A stretch of DNA of 64,000 nucleotides, taken from an uncultured Marvinbryantia sp. (GTDB lineage Bacteria > Bacillota > Clostridia > Lachnospirales > Lachnospiraceae). Shown here piece after piece: positions 17,220 through 26,396 of the stretch; position 1 is the first letter of the stretch, and every line of letters starts with the position of its first letter. The notes beneath the pieces were generated by a model. It was not told the origin of the DNA. It saw only the letters and a list, made by a program, of their open reading frames with translations, and ran no database searches. A program made the position numbers and the translations under genes. The stretch is taken from the NCBI GenBank assembly GCA_937915375.1, contig CALDMO010000033.1:1-64000 (forward strand). Direction: 5' to 3'.

Positions 17220-18515
17220 TTATTTTGCAATGGATACTTCCGGCGATCCGGTTTTATCCTCCGTCTCTGATTTATCCTGATTTGTAATTTTCTTTCTTCT
17301 TGCATTTTCACTCCATGCATGCATTACCAACGCCAGAGCAATAACGCCATAGCAGAGGAACACACGGAAGTATTCACCGATTGCCGCGTCACCGAACAGA
17401 TTTTTACCGGCTGCCGGTGCAAGAATAAACATCAGATGGAACAATACACAACCGACCAGCGCCTGCATATTCGTCGCGCGTACCACAGATGCGCCGCCGA
17501 CAAGGATCGCCGCTCCCGCATACAGACCGACCTGCTCATGCGCGCCGTAAGTCTGAAAAGCACCCATATTCTGCACAAAGATCAGCTGTCCCCAGCCTGC
17601 GAGCACCGTTGAAAAGATAATCGCGATCAAACGGACACGATTGACATTGATACCGGAAGCATTCGCCACCGTACCGTTCTGTCCGACTGCACGAAACTGC
17701 TGCCCTAGTTTTGTGCGCATAATGATAATATTAAACAGGCACAAAAGCGCAACCACACCAAAAGTCACTACCGGAATATTTACCATAGAAAACAGCTGTT
17801 TTACCGGACTAAGCTGCACAACTGCGGCAACAACAGCCAAAAGACCGAGCTGAACACCGAGCCTCTTCGCATTTTTCCGGTGGCTTTTCGCATAAGCAAT
17901 TACCAAAACAACCGCCACAACTGCAGAGAATACAATTGCCGCCTGATGGAACGGAAGCCTCAAAAGTTTATCCAGAGCTAACGCGATACCATTTTCTTTC
18001 GAAAGGTCCATCGTATTTGCGATACCCTTCGCGCCCTTAATCGTCAGATCCGGGTTCTTAATCGGAATAATCGTATCAAAGATAAACAGGAACAGCAGCT
18101 GATACAGACCAGACGCAAAATATCCAATGATCATCGAACCGATCATCTCCTGCCCCTTCATCTTATTCAGCAGTTTTCCGACCAGCCATCCAAATACCGT
18201 ACCGAGCGGCACTGTCATCAGCGCTGCCAGGCCAAGACCCGAGATACCGGATACACCCCACTCCAAAACAAAAAGACAGGAAATCTGCGCTGCCATCGCT
18301 CCAATCGTAATAGCAAAGTTAATTCCCATACCGGCAATGATCGGAATGATCAGCGCCAGTACAATAAACATATTTCTTGAAAGACGTCCGAACAGCTCAT
18401 ACAGGATATAGGACGGTGTGTAACCGGAAAATCCCGCACATACGATACAAAGGACGATAAACATAAGCGTTACTATATTATTTCGCGCGAACTCACGCAG
18501 TTTATTCTTATTCAC
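17220..18515 (-). CDS. ABC transporter permease, branched-chain/simple-sugar type (BPD_transp_2)
   Basis: A 431-residue inner-membrane permease with about ten hydrophobic segments. It resembles the RbsC/YufQ class (GINFAITIGAMAAQISCLF; NNLN-type loop replaced by LNKMKGQEMIGSMIIGYF; GGASVVRATNMQALVG near the end). I chose GTG 18515 because AGGAGG lies eight bases upstream; a GTG at 18524 would leave no spacing. It overlaps the end of the other permease by eight bases. Together with the larger permease it should form the channel of a heterodimeric importer. Confidence 0.85.
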   Translation of the reverse strand: MNKNKLREFARNNIVTLMFIVLCIVCAGFSGYTPSYILYELFGRLSRNMFIVLALIIPIIAGMGINFAITIGAMAAQISCLFVLEWGVSGISGLGLAALMTVPLGTVFGWLVGKLLNKMKGQEMIGSMIIGYFASGLYQLLFLFIFDTIIPIKNPDLTIKGAKGIANTMDLSKENGIALALDKLLRLPFHQAAIVFSAVVAVVLVIAYAKSHRKNAKRLGVQLGLLAVVAAVVQLSPVKQLFSMVNIPVVTFGVVALLCLFNIIIMRTKLGQQFRAVGQNGTVANASGINVNRVRLIAIIFSTVLAGWGQLIFVQNMGAFQTYGAHEQVGLYAGAAILVGGASVVRATNMQALVGCVLFHLMFILAPAAGKNLFGDAAIGEYFRVFLCYGVIALALVMHAWSENARRKKITNQDKSETEDKTGSPEVSIAK

Positions 18516-20415
18516 GACCTGCACCTCCTGATTTTGTCAGAGCATAGAGAATGATACCATTGGAAATCAAAATTCTCAATGTCTCAGAAATCGTACTCTG
18601 TGGTACGATCGCATTTGCTACCGGCATACCAAGTGTGAGCACTCCCTGAAACAGAAACGTACCGATAATCACGTGGCTGATACTTGCGCGCGCAGTACTT
18701 GCACCGCCAAGCAGAATCGCGGACGCCGCCAGAAATCCCATCTGACGCGGAGCCTGATAGAGCTGAATAAATCCAAAGCTCTGTGCATATACGATAATAC
18801 CGACTGCTCCAAGAACAGTAGAGAGCATCGTACCAATGATACGCATTTTATCTACGTTGATACCGGTCGCCGCTGCGAAACGCGGATTTGCTCCTGCCGC
18901 GGACATTGCGATACCAGTTCTGGATCGCATAAACAACCATACCAGGAAACAGCAAAGCGCAAAAAACAGCAGCAGTCCGGTCGGAATCGTTACACCAAAA
19001 ATGTCAAATGCCAGAAAATCATTCAGCAGATGACGATATGATGTCTGCAGACCGATCGTCGCACGAAGCCCTTTACCAAGCGGCCATTTCATGATCTTGC
19101 TCCGGAAAGGAAGCACCAGCCATGCAATACACATCAGAGAAACAACCGAAAAGCCCACGTATGTAGTAACACTCATCTCGCTTCCTTTCAGTCGATTCAA
19201 AAGCTGTCCGTACAGGAAACCAGTCACTGCCGCTAACGCACAGCCTACTACGATTGCAAACAGAAATCCCAGCCAGCCGCTAAGTCTCAATTCGATACAA
19301 AGCAGACCGCCGATCAAACCGCCGATAATACCAACCGGCAGACCAAGATTCAAGCTAATACCACACTGGATACCCGGCAGCATCGCCAGTACCAGCACAC
19401 CATTCATACCCAAACGAACTAACGTATTGGTAATCTGTCCTGAAAGAGACAAATTGTAGATCACTGCCAGAAGACAGAGCAGGATATAAAACAGGCTGAT
19501 GATCAAACGCGGAACGCCAAGTCTCTTTACCAGCGGTGTATAAAAAAGTATCACCAGCGCAAGAATCAGAAGTCCAACCGCGCTGGAGGTCAGCGTTTTA
19601 CCCTGTCGCATAATCGTTCCCTGCATTCCAGGATTCATACCGCTCATTTTCTGCGCACGGTCATACTGGGATTCAAAGGTATCCCCCTGCTGTGCAACTG
19701 TGGTAGAAATTGTATTTTTCAGAGAAGCCAGAATATCATCCGTCAGAGACGGAACCGCTGTCTTGATCGCTTCCGCAAGGCCATCATAAGCCTTGTCTGC
19801 TTCTGCCTCTAAAGCAAGCATTTCTTCCGTTGCTTCAAAACCAGAAAGATCAACGGTTTCCTCCTCCATATCCATATCCTCACCCATGTCAGAGCCTATA
19901 GCCACGTCTCCGGCGGCATCTGCAGCGGCTTCTGTCATTGCTTCTGTCTCTTCCACAACGACAGCATCCGCATTTTCCTCAATATATTTTGCCTGCGCTG
20001 CAGCTTCTTCCGCATAATATGCTTTTTTTGCGTCTACAAATACATTCAAAGCCGCTGCCAGAGGTTCTGTATCAATCTGTGTAACATCTACATTGCCGAT
20101 CCCCTCTGCTTCTGCCAGTGCCAGGGCTTCTTCTTCCGCTTTTGCGGTCGCCTCACGGATAGCGTCCATACCGCCGCCCTCTTCGCGAACCTTTTTGGTC
20201 GCCTCCTTTTTAGCAGCTTCCACATATGCTTCCACTGCGCCGCTGCCAACCGTATCCATGATTGCCTGTAGGTTCATATTACTGAGCAGCTCGCTTCCCC
20301 TTTCAGAAATACGGGAAGATAAGCCGTACATACCGACACTGCCGCAGATGATCGCCGCAATCACAATAAGTACACAGGCAACTGCCTGCGCTTTCTTTAT
20401 TTTCAGCTTCTCCAT
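18508..20415 (-). CDS. ABC transporter permease with a large extracytoplasmic insertion
   Basis: A 635-residue permease of the same class as its neighbour, but about 200 residues longer. After the first membrane segment (residues about 10-32) an insertion of about 240 residues (35-278) is very rich in Ala and Glu, with helical/coiled-coil character (AKAEEEALALAEAEG) and an acidic Asp/Glu/Met patch. The membrane domain then resumes (SSAVGLLILALVILFYTPL). Later motifs (GGASTARASISHVIIG) match RbsC-type permeases. I chose ATG 20415, with AGTAGG upstream, one base after the ATPase stop. The insertion should lie on the outer face. Confidence 0.83.
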   Translation of the reverse strand: MEKLKIKKAQAVACVLIVIAAIICGSVGMYGLSSRISERGSELLSNMNLQAIMDTVGSGAVEAYVEAAKKEATKKVREEGGGMDAIREATAKAEEEALALAEAEGIGNVDVTQIDTEPLAAALNVFVDAKKAYYAEEAAAQAKYIEENADAVVVEETEAMTEAAADAAGDVAIGSDMGEDMDMEEETVDLSGFEATEEMLALEAEADKAYDGLAEAIKTAVPSLTDDILASLKNTISTTVAQQGDTFESQYDRAQKMSGMNPGMQGTIMRQGKTLTSSAVGLLILALVILFYTPLVKRLGVPRLIISLFYILLCLLAVIYNLSLSGQITNTLVRLGMNGVLVLAMLPGIQCGISLNLGLPVGIIGGLIGGLLCIELRLSGWLGFLFAIVVGCALAAVTGFLYGQLLNRLKGSEMSVTTYVGFSVVSLMCIAWLVLPFRSKIMKWPLGKGLRATIGLQTSYRHLLNDFLAFDIFGVTIPTGLLLFFALCCFLVWLFMRSRTGIAMSAAGANPRFAAATGINVDKMRIIGTMLSTVLGAVGIIVYAQSFGFIQLYQAPRQMGFLAASAILLGGASTARASISHVIIGTFLFQGVLTLGMPVANAIVPQSTISETLRILISNGIILYALTKSGGAGRE

Positions 20416-20416
20416 C

Positions 20417-22018
20417 CTACTCACCCTTTCTTTCTGGCTTAATACCCGACATGGCCAGACCAAAGTCTGCGTCAGAGCTGTCAACCGGAAGTACATCTAC
20501 CACTTTTCCCTCGGAAACGATCGCAATATTATCACAAATTGAACGAAGTTCCATCAGTTCCGATGAGACCATCACAACCGTCATCCCAAGCTCACGGTTC
20601 AGCTTTACCAATGTTTCCAGCACCAGTTTCTTTGCTCCGATGTCGATACCTCGAGTCGGCTCGGATACAAACAAAAGCTTCGGCTTCATCGTCAGCGCCC
20701 GCGCAATACACACCTTCTGCTGATTACCGCCGGACAGTGTGCCTGTATGCTGCAATGGTGAAAAGCAACGGATATCAAGCTCCTCGATCATCTTTTCCGC
20801 ATGCCTACGGATCGCTTTCGTATCCTTCTGACTGAAGCATGCCAGCTTCTTAATAAATTCGCCATTAATCTGCATAGCATTGAACATAATATTATCCTCA
20901 ATGGATTCTTCCAAAAGAAGTCCCACGCCGCGGCGATCCTCCGAAACCATAGCCATACCGCTGGCAAGCGCTGCTTTCGCATCGTTTAACTTTACTTTCT
21001 CTCCGAAAAGCTCCACATCGCCGCTAGCCTCATAAATACCCATAATCCCGTTCGGTACACCGATTTTTCCCTGACCGGCCAAACCACCGATACCAAAAAT
21101 CTCGCCCTCATGTACCTCAAAAGAAACATCCTTTACCATTTCACCCGGCATATTTACCTTCAAATGCTCTGCTTTTAAAGCGATCGGAGTCTCTTTTCCG
21201 AATGAGCGCGCCTTTGCTTTTACAAAAGAAAACTCTCCCTCTTCTCGTCCGATCATCATTTCTGCCAAACGCACAGCATTCGTGTCTTTTGTCTCGCAGG
21301 ATGCCACAAACTGACCGTCACGCAAAATTGTAACACCTTCCGCAGCGTTGATTACCTCATCCAAACGATGTGTAATAAAGATAATCGCAATCCCTCTGGC
21401 TGCAATATCTTTCATAACCTTCAGAAGCTGCTCCGCTTCACTTTCTGTCAGAACCGCTGTCGGTTCATCAAAAACAAGAAGCTTTACGCCTTTTTTATCA
21501 ATCTCCCTCGCGATCTCCACAAACTGCATATAACCGACCGGCAGACCGTTTACCATCGTATATTCATCAATACCCATTCCCACGCTGTCTAGCGCCTCTC
21601 GTGCATCCGCAGACATCTGTTTCATGTCAAGTGATTCCATTTTTGAGCCGAAAACACGTGACATAATATTTGGTTTGGTAATCTCGCGATTCAACTTAAT
21701 ATTTTCCGTAATTGTAAATCCCGGCAGAAGCATAAACTCCTGATGAACCATACCGATTCCCTTTTGCATCGCGTCATGCGGAGACACGATCACTGTTTTT
21801 TCTCCGTCGATCAAAACCTCTCCGGAGAAACCGCCGGTTTCATGAATCACGGGCATACCAAATAAAATATTCATAAGTGTACTTTTTCCCGCACCATTCT
21901 CTCCCAACAGCGCATGTATCTCACCCGGACGGATTTTCAGCGATACATTGGAAAGAACAGTATTTTCACCATATCTTTTGGTGATATCCTTCATCTCCAA
22001 AATGTATTTTTCAGCCAC
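20417..22018 (-). CDS. ABC transporter ATP-binding protein, fused double NBD (sugar/nucleoside type)
   Basis: A 533-residue RbsA/MglA-like ATPase with two nucleotide-binding domains. NBD1 has an intact Walker A (GENGAGKST, 39-47) and Walker B (LLVFDEPTAVL), but its signature region (GYMQFVEIAREI) is degenerate. NBD2 has a degenerate Walker A (GLAGQGKIGVPNG), an intact signature (LSGGNQQKVCIARAL) and SEPTRGID. This asymmetry is normal for the class. The start is GTG at 22018 with GAGGAGG upstream. It follows a terminator after the binding-protein gene. Confidence 0.92.
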   Translation of the reverse strand: MAEKYILEMKDITKRYGENTVLSNVSLKIRPGEIHALLGENGAGKSTLMNILFGMPVIHETGGFSGEVLIDGEKTVIVSPHDAMQKGIGMVHQEFMLLPGFTITENIKLNREITKPNIMSRVFGSKMESLDMKQMSADAREALDSVGMGIDEYTMVNGLPVGYMQFVEIAREIDKKGVKLLVFDEPTAVLTESEAEQLLKVMKDIAARGIAIIFITHRLDEVINAAEGVTILRDGQFVASCETKDTNAVRLAEMMIGREEGEFSFVKAKARSFGKETPIALKAEHLKVNMPGEMVKDVSFEVHEGEIFGIGGLAGQGKIGVPNGIMGIYEASGDVELFGEKVKLNDAKAALASGMAMVSEDRRGVGLLLEESIEDNIMFNAMQINGEFIKKLACFSQKDTKAIRRHAEKMIEELDIRCFSPLQHTGTLSGGNQQKVCIARALTMKPKLLFVSEPTRGIDIGAKKLVLETLVKLNRELGMTVVMVSSELMELRSICDNIAIVSEGKVVDVLPVDSSDADFGLAMSGIKPERKGE

Positions 22019-22049
22019 TTTCTTTCCTCCTCTTCTAAATTCTCAAAAA

Positions 22050-22079
22050 CGACCCGCCTCTAGGAAGCAAAGCGGGTCG
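22050..22079 (-). terminator. Intra-operon terminator between the binding protein and ATPase genes
   Basis: The stem CGACCCGC (22050-22057) / GCGGGTCG (22072-22079) is followed on the minus strand by TTTTTGAG. It should make the binding protein more abundant than the transporter subunits. Confidence 0.75.
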
Positions 22080-22112
22080 CGTTTACAGATTATTTCATTT
22101 TCTGTCCGATTC

Positions 22113-23252
22113 TTATTTTAAATAATCGTTAAAATCAACCGGTGTAAGCAGAACTGTGTAATAATTATCAAGTGTTTCACCGTCTGCGTTTGTATAAGTT
22201 TCTACAACTGCGCCTTCACATTTCGCCTGGAACAGTTCATTGATCTTGTCAGCGTCATTGCGTTCTGTAATCTCGCCCTCAATATATCCTTTTGCATATT
22301 CAACAGCGATATCAATGATTGCCATATTCACCGGTGCCGGCCATGTAGAATAACGTCCAACTGCGTCATACTCTGCCAGTTTCGCTGCAACTGCTTCCAG
22401 CGCTACGGTATCGTCGTCGCCGACTGCGATCTCAAGACCAAGAGATGCCGGGAATCCGTGATACGGGCTCGGGCAGCACGGCTGCGGATAGTAAGCATCC
22501 GGCTGAGTCAGAACTGCAGTCTGCAGCGGCTCCTGCATAGAGCAGTTTGTAGTAAAGAAAGCAACTTTCTTTCCTGCATACTCTTCCATTTTAGCCGGAA
22601 CGTCTTCCAGGATAAACTGCTGTGCGCCTGTTACGCCGGAATCGCCTGTCGGGTCCGGAGCGGTAGCTTCTACATACTCGATACCGAGTGCTTCGCAGTT
22701 TGCTTCCAGATTTGCTTTACGTGCTGCGATAGTCTCCATTGCCAGATGACGCGGGAAAGAATAGTGTACGAATACTTCGATACCCCAATCTGCGCAAGTT
22801 TCCATGATTGTGTCGCCCTGTTTTGCTTCGTTTGTATAAAGAACGATATCAGCTGCTTTGGAAATAACATCCGGGTCTTCCTGCGGAACGCCTGCGATCA
22901 GCAGAATGTCATCGCGACCCTGTTCTTCACGGATCTTGTCAAATGCTGCTTTTGCGCCCGGAACTGCCTGACACATAATGATCGCTTTTACATCTGGATC
23001 AGATGCGAAAGCTACCAGCTTAGAAATCGTTGTTTCTGTTTCCTGAGAGAAGTTATCCGGATATGTATCAGTGATAATATGCTCCTCACCGTAAGTTTCT
23101 ACTGCACGTTCTGCAGCGCGGAATTCCTCTTCACCCTGAGAAGTCGTACCTGTCAGGATAGCGATTTTCCAGTTACCCTCTTCTGCAAATGCGCCTGTTC
23201 CAAATGCAAAGCACATCGCAAAAGTCAGTAAAAGTAAACCTAATTTCTTCAT
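22113..23252 (-). CDS. DUF3798 substrate-binding protein of ABC importer
   Basis: A 379-residue exported protein that I recognise as DUF3798. The signal peptide ends near GAFA (residue 23). The mature protein looks like a periplasmic-binding-protein type I fold (WKIAILTGTTSQGEEEF; ITDTYPDNFSQETET; VKAIIMCQAVPGAKAAFD). A cysteine-containing patch QPCCPSPYHGFP is conserved-looking. The ligand is unknown. The position at the head of the operon, with a strong promoter and a terminator right after the gene, supports a role as the solute receptor for the downstream ATPase and two permeases. Confidence 0.82.
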   Translation of the reverse strand: MKKLGLLLLTFAMCFAFGTGAFAEEGNWKIAILTGTTSQGEEEFRAAERAVETYGEEHIITDTYPDNFSQETETTISKLVAFASDPDVKAIIMCQAVPGAKAAFDKIREEQGRDDILLIAGVPQEDPDVISKAADIVLYTNEAKQGDTIMETCADWGIEVFVHYSFPRHLAMETIAARKANLEANCEALGIEYVEATAPDPTGDSGVTGAQQFILEDVPAKMEEYAGKKVAFFTTNCSMQEPLQTAVLTQPDAYYPQPCCPSPYHGFPASLGLEIAVGDDDTVALEAVAAKLAEYDAVGRYSTWPAPVNMAIIDIAVEYAKGYIEGEITERNDADKINELFQAKCEGAVVETYTNADGETLDNYYTVLLTPVDFNDYLK

Positions 23253-23304
23253 TTCTCTTTCCTCCTTTTTCCTGCATTTTTCTTAATGCAACTATACAAT
23301 CCAA

Positions 23305-23333
23305 AGTATAGCATATATTTTATCACTGTGCAA
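23305..23333 (-). promoter_or_regulatory. Promoter of the DUF3798 transporter operon
   Basis: On the minus strand TTGCAC (23328-23333) and TATACT (23305-23310) are 17 bases apart, about 50 bases before the ATG at 23252, which has an AGGAGG ribosome binding site. Confidence 0.75.
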
Positions 23334-23381
23334 GACTAAATCATTAGAAAATTAAAGTTTACAAAGACAAATGTACGTTTC

Positions 23382-24872
23382 TCAGATACGCATTTGCATC
23401 AATTCCAAAGCCCCGCATTCCCGTATGATTCGCAGATCATCGGCAACCACTGTTTTCAGACCGGGAACAGCCGTCAAGTCTTCGCCCCAAAACATCGTAT
23501 TCGCTAACACCGCTTCTGCCAGCTCCGCATCTGTATCCGCTTCACGCCTTTCATAAAACTCCAAAATCGTCCTGTCGTCGCAAATTTTATATTCCTTGTT
23601 CCCGCGCATCCCGAAAAATCCATCCGCATCCATTCTGGTGCCTCTGTAAAACGCGATATAAAATGCCAGTGAAGCCACAAGGCAGTGCGGAAGTGTATCA
23701 AACCTTTTCACATATTCCTTCAGAGACGGCAGCACGCGCGCCCTCCATTTAGAAGTAGAATTTAAAGAAATTGCCAGAAGCTCATGATCGATAAAAGGAT
23801 TGCTGAAACGATCCGTCACCGCTTTTGCAAACTCCCGCAGTTCCTCCTCCGGAAGCGTCAGCGTCGGAATGATTTCCTCATAAACCGCCTTCTCCATAAA
23901 ACCGCGGATCACTTCGCTATTCATGCAGTCCCGAACGATATTCTCTCCGGCAAGATAGGCTCCCAGCACCATCGCCGTATGCGCGCCGTTTAAAATACGC
24001 ACCTTACGCTGCTTGTATGGTCTATGATCTCTCGTAATCAAAACCGGAAGTTTTGCTTCTTCAATCGGAAGTTCTTTTTTCAGCCATTCCGGACCTTCGA
24101 TTACCCATAAACCAAAAGACTCCGCCGTATCAATGATGTTGTCCTCATAGCCCAGTTCACTGCATATTTCTTCTGCTTCCGACGCCGGATATCCAGTCAC
24201 GATGCGATCCACCAGCGTAGAGCAAAAATAATTTTCTTCCTCCAGCCATTTTACAAAATCCGCCTCCAGTTCCCACTGTCTCGCGTAAGCCAGCACACAT
24301 TTTTTCAATTCCTCTCCATTCTGATCAATCAGTTCACACGGAAGGATCACAAACCCTTTCCCTTTTTCTGTACCGAATATCTGATATCTGGCATAGAGAA
24401 ATTGTGTCAGTTTGCCTGGAAAACTGGCCGCTGGTCTGTCTGTGAACCTGTTGGAAGCATCATAACGAATTCCTGCCTCTGTCGTATTGCTGATGATAAA
24501 ACGCAGATCCGGATTTTTCGCGCATTCTATATACGTTTCATATTCCTCGTATGGATTCATGCAGCGGCTCACACTGGAGATAACTCTTTTCTCGCTGATC
24601 TTTCTGCCATTTTCATTGCCGCGCAAAAGCAAGGTATACAGCCCTTCCTGCTCATCAAGAAATTTCCGTACTCTTTTTCCCCCGCCCGTCGGCTGCAGCA
24701 TTACAATTTTAGAACAAAATCCAGTTTTTTCATTTAATACATCGACAAAATAATCGACAAATGCCCGCAGGAAATTGCCTTCTCCAAACTGCAGCACACG
24801 CTCTGGAGCTTCCCTGAGCAAATATCCGTCATACTTTAATTCTTTTAATATTTCATAATTTAGTTTCTTCAT
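23382..24872 (-). CDS. uxaB: Tagaturonate reductase (altronate oxidoreductase)
   Basis: A 496-residue member of the mannitol dehydrogenase family that interconverts D-tagaturonate and D-altronate with NAD(H) in galacturonate breakdown. The N-terminus VLQFGEGNFLRAFVDYFVD is the UxaB form of the nucleotide-binding motif. The C-terminal domain has ILNGAHTAMVLGAYLAG, with the Asn/His pair typical of the family, and SLNSTSKWRARVLPSL. The ATG at 24872 has GAGGGAGAAGG upstream, 12 bases after the uxaA stop. The partner uxaA is frameshifted. Confidence 0.93.
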   Translation of the reverse strand: MKKLNYEILKELKYDGYLLREAPERVLQFGEGNFLRAFVDYFVDVLNEKTGFCSKIVMLQPTGGGKRVRKFLDEQEGLYTLLLRGNENGRKISEKRVISSVSRCMNPYEEYETYIECAKNPDLRFIISNTTEAGIRYDASNRFTDRPAASFPGKLTQFLYARYQIFGTEKGKGFVILPCELIDQNGEELKKCVLAYARQWELEADFVKWLEEENYFCSTLVDRIVTGYPASEAEEICSELGYEDNIIDTAESFGLWVIEGPEWLKKELPIEEAKLPVLITRDHRPYKQRKVRILNGAHTAMVLGAYLAGENIVRDCMNSEVIRGFMEKAVYEEIIPTLTLPEEELREFAKAVTDRFSNPFIDHELLAISLNSTSKWRARVLPSLKEYVKRFDTLPHCLVASLAFYIAFYRGTRMDADGFFGMRGNKEYKICDDRTILEFYERREADTDAELAEAVLANTMFWGEDLTAVPGLKTVVADDLRIIRECGALELMQMRI

Positions 24873-24884
24873 TGTCCTTCTCCC

Positions 24885-26368
24885 TCACAGTGTCACACCC
24901 TGTTTAAAAATCGCCATATCATGAAAACCGGCTTTCTCCGACTTCACCAGCCTGCCGGAAGCGACTTCGATCACATGTTCAAACAACTCTTCTCCAAGTT
25001 CCGAAAGAGCCTTTCCATTCACCAGCTCTCCGCAATTAAAGTCAATCCAATTCTTTTTATGTTCAGAAAGCAGTGTATTACTGGAAATTTTCACTGTAGG
25101 AACCGGAGAGGCAAACGGTGTACCTCGCCCCGTCGTAAACAGCACGATATGTGCCCCGGAAGCCGCAAGCGCTGTCGATGCCACCAAATCATTCCCCGGC
25201 GCGCTGAGAAGATGAAGTCCTTTTTTCTTCACTGTCTCTCCATAAGCAAGCACCCCCTAACCGGGGCACTGCCCGATTTTTGCGTACATCCAAGAGATTT
25301 ATCCTCCAAAGTGGAAATCCCGCCCTTTTTATTTCCCGGCGAAGGATTTTCGTAGATGGTTTGATGATGACTGGTAAAATACTCTTTAAAATCATTGATC
25401 AGACAAACGGTCTGTTCAAATATTTCTTCATTTTCACACCGATTCATCAGCAATGTCTCCGCACCGAACATTTCCGGCACTTCTGTAAGAATCGTAGTAC
25501 CGTCCTGCGCAATCAAAAGATCCGAAAAAATACCGACTGTCGGGTTCGCCGTAATACCGGAAAGTCCGTCCGATCCGCCGCATTTCATGCCGATAATCAG
25601 TTCACTGCACGGAATTGTTTCTCTTTGAAAACTTTCCGTATACGCTGCTAGTTCCGCGATCAATTTCATTCCGTCAGCGATCTCATCTTCTGATTCCTGA
25701 GAAACCAAGAACTTCACACGTTTTTCATCATAAACGCCAATATATTCTTTTAAGATCTCAATATTGCTGTTCTCACAGCCAAGTCCGAATACCAGTACAC
25801 CGCCGGCATTCGGATGGTTCACCAGATCCGCCAGAATCCGGCGTGTGTGTTCCTGATCCTCCCCCATCTGCGAACAGCCGTATGGATGCGGAAACGATAC
25901 GACTGCCTCAACTGTGCCTTTCACATACTTCTGCGCCTGACGTTCCAACGCCTGCACAACATTATTGACGCAGCCAACCGTTGGAATAATCCAAATTTCA
26001 TTTCTCACACCCACTCTGCCGTCTTTTCTGCGATAGCCCTGAAAGAATCGTTTTTCTTTTGCTTCCAGAATCTCCATGTTCTGCGGTTCATATGTATATG
26101 TCAGCAGATCGCCCAGCCCTGTTTTCATATTGTGCGTATGAATCCAAGCGCCTTTCTCTATCTGTGCTGTCGCAATTCCAATCGGCGCGCCGTATTTGAT
26201 AATCGCCTCTCCTGCGGCAATCCTGCGCAGGGCAAATTTATGTCCCCGCATAATTTCTTCCCGCAGCACAAGTTTTTCTCCATCCACCTGTAGAATACTG
26301 CCGGACGGAAGCGCCGTAAGCGCAACCGCCGCCGTATCCTGCGGATGGATCTTCATAAATGTCTGCAT
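24885..26368 (-). pseudogene. uxaA: Altronate dehydratase UxaA, broken by a one-base deletion
   Basis: D-altronate dehydratase makes 2-keto-3-deoxygluconate. The N-terminal part (26368 down to 25229) has the SAF-like domain (about residues 10-85) and the first part of the catalytic domain (RKDGRVGVRNEIWIIPTVGC; FPHPYGCSQMGEDQEHT; GMKCGGSDGLSGITANP; STLEDKSLGCTQKSGSAP). The frame is then lost at a run of five G (minus strand, about 25254-25258), and the rest of the protein (LAYGETVKKKGLHLLSAPG to the stop at 24885) continues in another frame. One extra G would restore V-R-G-V-L-A-Y-G-E. ATG 26368 has GGGGGGAT upstream. It could be a true mutation or a sequencing error. Confidence 0.85.
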
Positions 26369-26396
26369 TTGTATCCCCCCACAAACTTAAAATATA

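Noticed and set aside
24885..25253. Separate small gene starting with GTG at 25253
   Set aside because: The frame is the missing C-terminal part of UxaA and begins right at the frameshift. It is not an independent gene.
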